Of a DNA stretch of 64,000 nucleotides, positions 61,016-64,000 are shown in pieces. Each line of letters starts with the position of its first letter. The stretch's first letter is position 1. Below the pieces are notes generated by a model, which saw only the letters and a list, made by a program, of their open reading frames with translations, ran no database searches and was not told the DNA's origin. The DNA comes from Cannabis sativa (taxonomy: Eukaryota > Streptophyta > Magnoliopsida > Rosales > Cannabaceae): positions 20,336,001 to 20,400,000 of the forward strand of contig NC_083603.1 of NCBI RefSeq assembly GCF_029168945.1, given 5' to 3'. A program made the position numbers and the translations under genes.

Positions 61016-64000
61016 TTAGACACGTTTTCTTTTCTTTTTTTGTTTATGTTTGCCTGAATCACAATTGACCCATATTCCCTCATTGATATCGTTTCTAATG
61101 TATTCAGCGTCGTCTTCCTCAATGTTACGATCAATTCCCATGAGTTGCTCATGAATTGGTTGTCCAACAATGAAGTCATCGTAACATAAGTCAGCATTCT
61201 CCTCATCCTCTTCAGTCTCTAAGAACCTCCTCTCTGGTGTCGATAAAACAATAGACCATTTATCATTAGCCGGATCAGAAATGTAAAAAACTTGAGCTGC
61301 TTGGCTAGCCATGATGAATGGATCATTCTTGCTTCCTCTCTTACTTAAATCAACCAAAGTAAAACCAAGCTCGTCGCTTTTACTCCAACGTTGTTGTCAA
61401 CCCAAGAACACTTAAAAAGTGGAATTCGGAACGCAAAATAATTGAGCTCCCATATTTCTTCAATGACCCCGTAATACGTCATAGTACCTAAAACAGGGTT
61501 TCTATCTTTTGCACTTGCAAAGTGCATAGTTTCTGCGACGATACATATACCACTATTTTGAACCTCTCGAGCATCATCTCTTGACTTTGTATGAAAACGT
61601 TTACCCCTTACAATGTACGCTTCATGCTTTGCAACCGCAAAAGTTGGTCCAAGGGCAATACGACTCAACACATCAGATACTCCATGATTCGGTTCGTTCA
61701 ACTTTGCTATAATGGTATTCCTTAACCACCCAATGAAAGTTTGACGATGTTGGTCTGCAACCCATTTTTGTTTATTTTTTTGATTTCTTGGAACCATTGA
61801 TTGTAACAGCTCCATATGGTCACTGTAAAACAAGTAAGATAAATCAAGTTATTGTTCATCGTGACTTAAGTAATGTTAATCAAACAAAAGGTACTTACGT
61901 TATATATGGTTGAACCTCTGCGTTATTGTTCATCACGACTAATTGAGCTTGATCTAGTTCAAGCTTGGACACTATCACCATTGTCCCTTTGCCCCTTAAT
62001 CCTCTATCAACATCATCTGGGTCAGTTCTTGGTTTGCTAATTCCTATTGCCTCAACTCCAGCCATGTACTCTGAACAAAATTCCACAGCCTCTTCAGATA
62101 TGTAGCACTCAACCATACATGCTTCTGGCCGATAGTGGTTACGCACATAACTTTTAAGTACCTTCATATTTCTTTCAAATGGATACATCCATCTCGCCCA
62201 CACCGGGCCACACAGCCTTGCTTCTCTCACTAGATGAACCATTAAATGGATCATGATGTCGAAAAAAGATGGCGGAAAAAACTTTTCCAGGTTGCACAAT
62301 GTTTTGACTACATGTTCATGTAATGCATCTAACTTATCCAATTCTAATTCCTTCCCGCACACTATTAAAGAAAATGCAAACATGTGTCAAACACTCTCGA
62401 ACATTTTTTGGCAAGACTGATCTAATGGCAATTGGAAGTAGATGTTGCATTAACGCATGACAATCATGTGATTTCAGACCCATTAGTTTCAATTCAGTCT
62501 CATTCACCAAGTTTTTGATGTTAGACGAGTAACCATCGGGTACTTTCATATTTGCAAGTGATTTGCAAACTGTTTGTTTCTCTTTTTTGGATAAAGTGAA
62601 ACAAGCAGGAGGCAAATATAAACGTTCACCTTTCTTCTCAGGTGCCAGAGATTGTCGTATACCCATTTCAACGAGATCTAAACGACTATTTAGACCGTCC
62701 TTAGTTTTGCCGGGAATATCAAGTAAGGTACCAATAATACTCTCACACACATTTTTTTCAATATGCATGACATCCAAACAATGTCGAACTAGTAGACTTT
62801 TCCAATATGGAAGACGAAAGAAGATTGACTTTCTTTGAAAACAACCATTAGTTTTTTTATTTTTTTGCGTCTTTCCATACTTAAAATCTACAAGTTGAAC
62901 TTGTTGGAGAATTTGTTCCCCGAACATGGCAAAGGAGCCATATCACCCTCTTCGCACCATCGAATGCTTTCTTCTTTCGTCTATCAGGATGATTTGCAGG
63001 CAAGTACCGTCTGTGACCCATATAACACATCTTGTGTCCATTTGCCAAGCGACGAGCCGATGTGTTAGTGCAACAAATCGGACAACCTTCGTAACCTTTT
63101 GTGCTTAAGCCTGATAAATTACTATAAGCAGGGAAATCACTGACAGTCCACAACAACACAGCTTTCAGATTAAAAAATTCTTTTTTAAAACCATCATAGA
63201 CCTGAACCCCGTTCTCATACAATTCTATTAAATCGTCAATCAATGGTTCCAAATATACATCGATATTATGTCCAGGTTGTTGCGGGCCTGATATCATTAA
63301 AGAAAGCATGTTAAATTTCCTCTTCATCACTAACCAAGGAGGAAGATTGTACATAACTAGGAAGACAGGCCATGAACTATGACGACTACTTAGAGATCTA
63401 TGTGGATTTACTCCATCCGCAGACAGACCGAGACGAATGTGTCTTGGTTCGCATTTGAATTCGGGGTTTATGTAGTTCACTTTTTCCAAGCTTGGGAATG
63501 CGGGATGTCTAAGTTTTCCATCTTTCACTCTCTTGGTCTCATGCCAAATTAAATTTTCAGATGTTCTGCACTACGATATAATCGTTTCAGTCGCGGAATC
63601 AAAGGCATGTACCACATCACTTTTTGGGGGATAAGTTTCCTATTCTCCTTACTCTTGTTTACTTTATGGCGGGATAAACCGCAAGTCGGGCAATAATTCA
63701 TGTCTGCATATTCCTTACGATATAAAATGCAATCGTTCGGACATGCATGAATTTTTTCATACTTCAATCCTATAGAATTTAACGTTTTTTTCACTTCATA
63801 AGTAGATTCCGGAAAGCAGTTGGCAAATGGTAAGATATCTTTAAAAGCAGCTAAAAATTGAGTAAAACATTTATCGCTCACTCCATTTTCTGCTTTTATG
63901 TTGTAAAACTTTACCATTGTTGGTAATCTTAGTTTTTTACAACCATCGAACAGAGGTTTATCGGATCACTAAGAAAATTATCGAATTTCTCAGGATCATT
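61016..64000 (-). pseudogene. CACTA TNP2-type transposase, frameshifted
   Basis: Read from 64000 downwards: the N-terminal Cys motif region (CPNDCILYRKEY and CPTCGLSRHK at 63680-63760), Transposase_21 core (63528-62900, with GLSADGVNPHRSLSSRHSSW and GYEGCPICC), the LPYWKSLLVRHCLDVMHIEK region (62800), DUF4218 (62383-61900, with FFPPSFFDIMIHLMVHLVRE), DUF4216 (61833-61345, with FKCSWVDNN) and a basic end KKKRKRV at 61016. The homology switches frame near 63958, 63570, 62960, 62930 and 62355, so this copy cannot make a full transposase. The gene's first exons may lie beyond the window. Confidence 0.8.

Larger units (their letters stand above)
57042..64000. mobile_element. CACTA (En/Spm) transposon, left part
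   Basis: Starts CACTACTACAAAAACACCC at 57042, the standard CACTA tip, followed by subterminal GGCGTCGGTT/AACCGACGCC repeats to about 57270. It carries two minus-strand genes: a TNP2-type transposase (64000 to 61016) and a second protein ending in a Ulp1-like domain (60870 to 57607). The right end is not in the window. The flanking TGG at 57039-57041 could be the 3-bp target duplication. Confidence 0.9.

Overview
The window is nuclear DNA of a flowering plant. Its genes have many introns, and it holds Copia and Gypsy LTR retrotransposons, MULE and CACTA DNA transposons, and AT-rich intergenic DNA with long GA/CT microsatellites. Everything points to a eudicot. The LTR family suggests a Rosales/Cannabaceae-type genome, but that is an impression and was not tested.

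Only two host genes are visible. A TSL-kinase-interacting-protein-1-like SANT/MYB gene (5.1-10.6 kb, + strand) can be assembled into a clean 799-residue reading frame over 13 coding exons, with a GC-AG intron and two upstream ORFs. A family-1 UDP-glycosyltransferase of UGT86A type (48.2-50.75 kb, + strand) would encode 490 residues, but a 966-bp element with long inverted repeats sits in its second exon and truncates it.

The rest is nested mobile DNA. 0-5 kb: fragments of a Copia LTR family and two MITE-like elements. 12.4-25.3 kb: broken Copia pieces (RNase H tail; LTR, PBS and gag start), a decayed Tat-type Gypsy (PF04195-like ORF, LTR-like block, pol) and another Copia LTR. 25.7-46.6 kb: a composite MULE with about 605-bp terminal inverted repeats. 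Its mudrA-like transposase gene (+ strand) is split by a very young 10.2-kb Copia element (1,895-bp LTRs, CAAAT target duplication, three LTR mismatches noticed) and also carries a nonsense codon. Facing it on the minus strand is a ten-exon, 1,020-residue DUF1985/Ulp1 (C48) protease gene of the Kaonashi type that reads open from end to end. 52.8-64 kb: a Copia of the same LTR family is cut by a second MULE carrying a copy of the DUF1985/Ulp1 gene start, and that copy is cut by a CACTA element with a frameshifted TNP2 gene and a second gene ending in another Ulp1-like domain. The far ends of this last nest lie beyond the window.

The most interesting points are: an intact MULE-borne protease beside a dead transposase; Asn at the usual catalytic Asp position in both transposon-encoded C48 domains; a UGT gene broken by a small element whose tips (GGGAAATTT) match the large MULEs; and a young Copia with decayed pol, implying mobilisation in trans.
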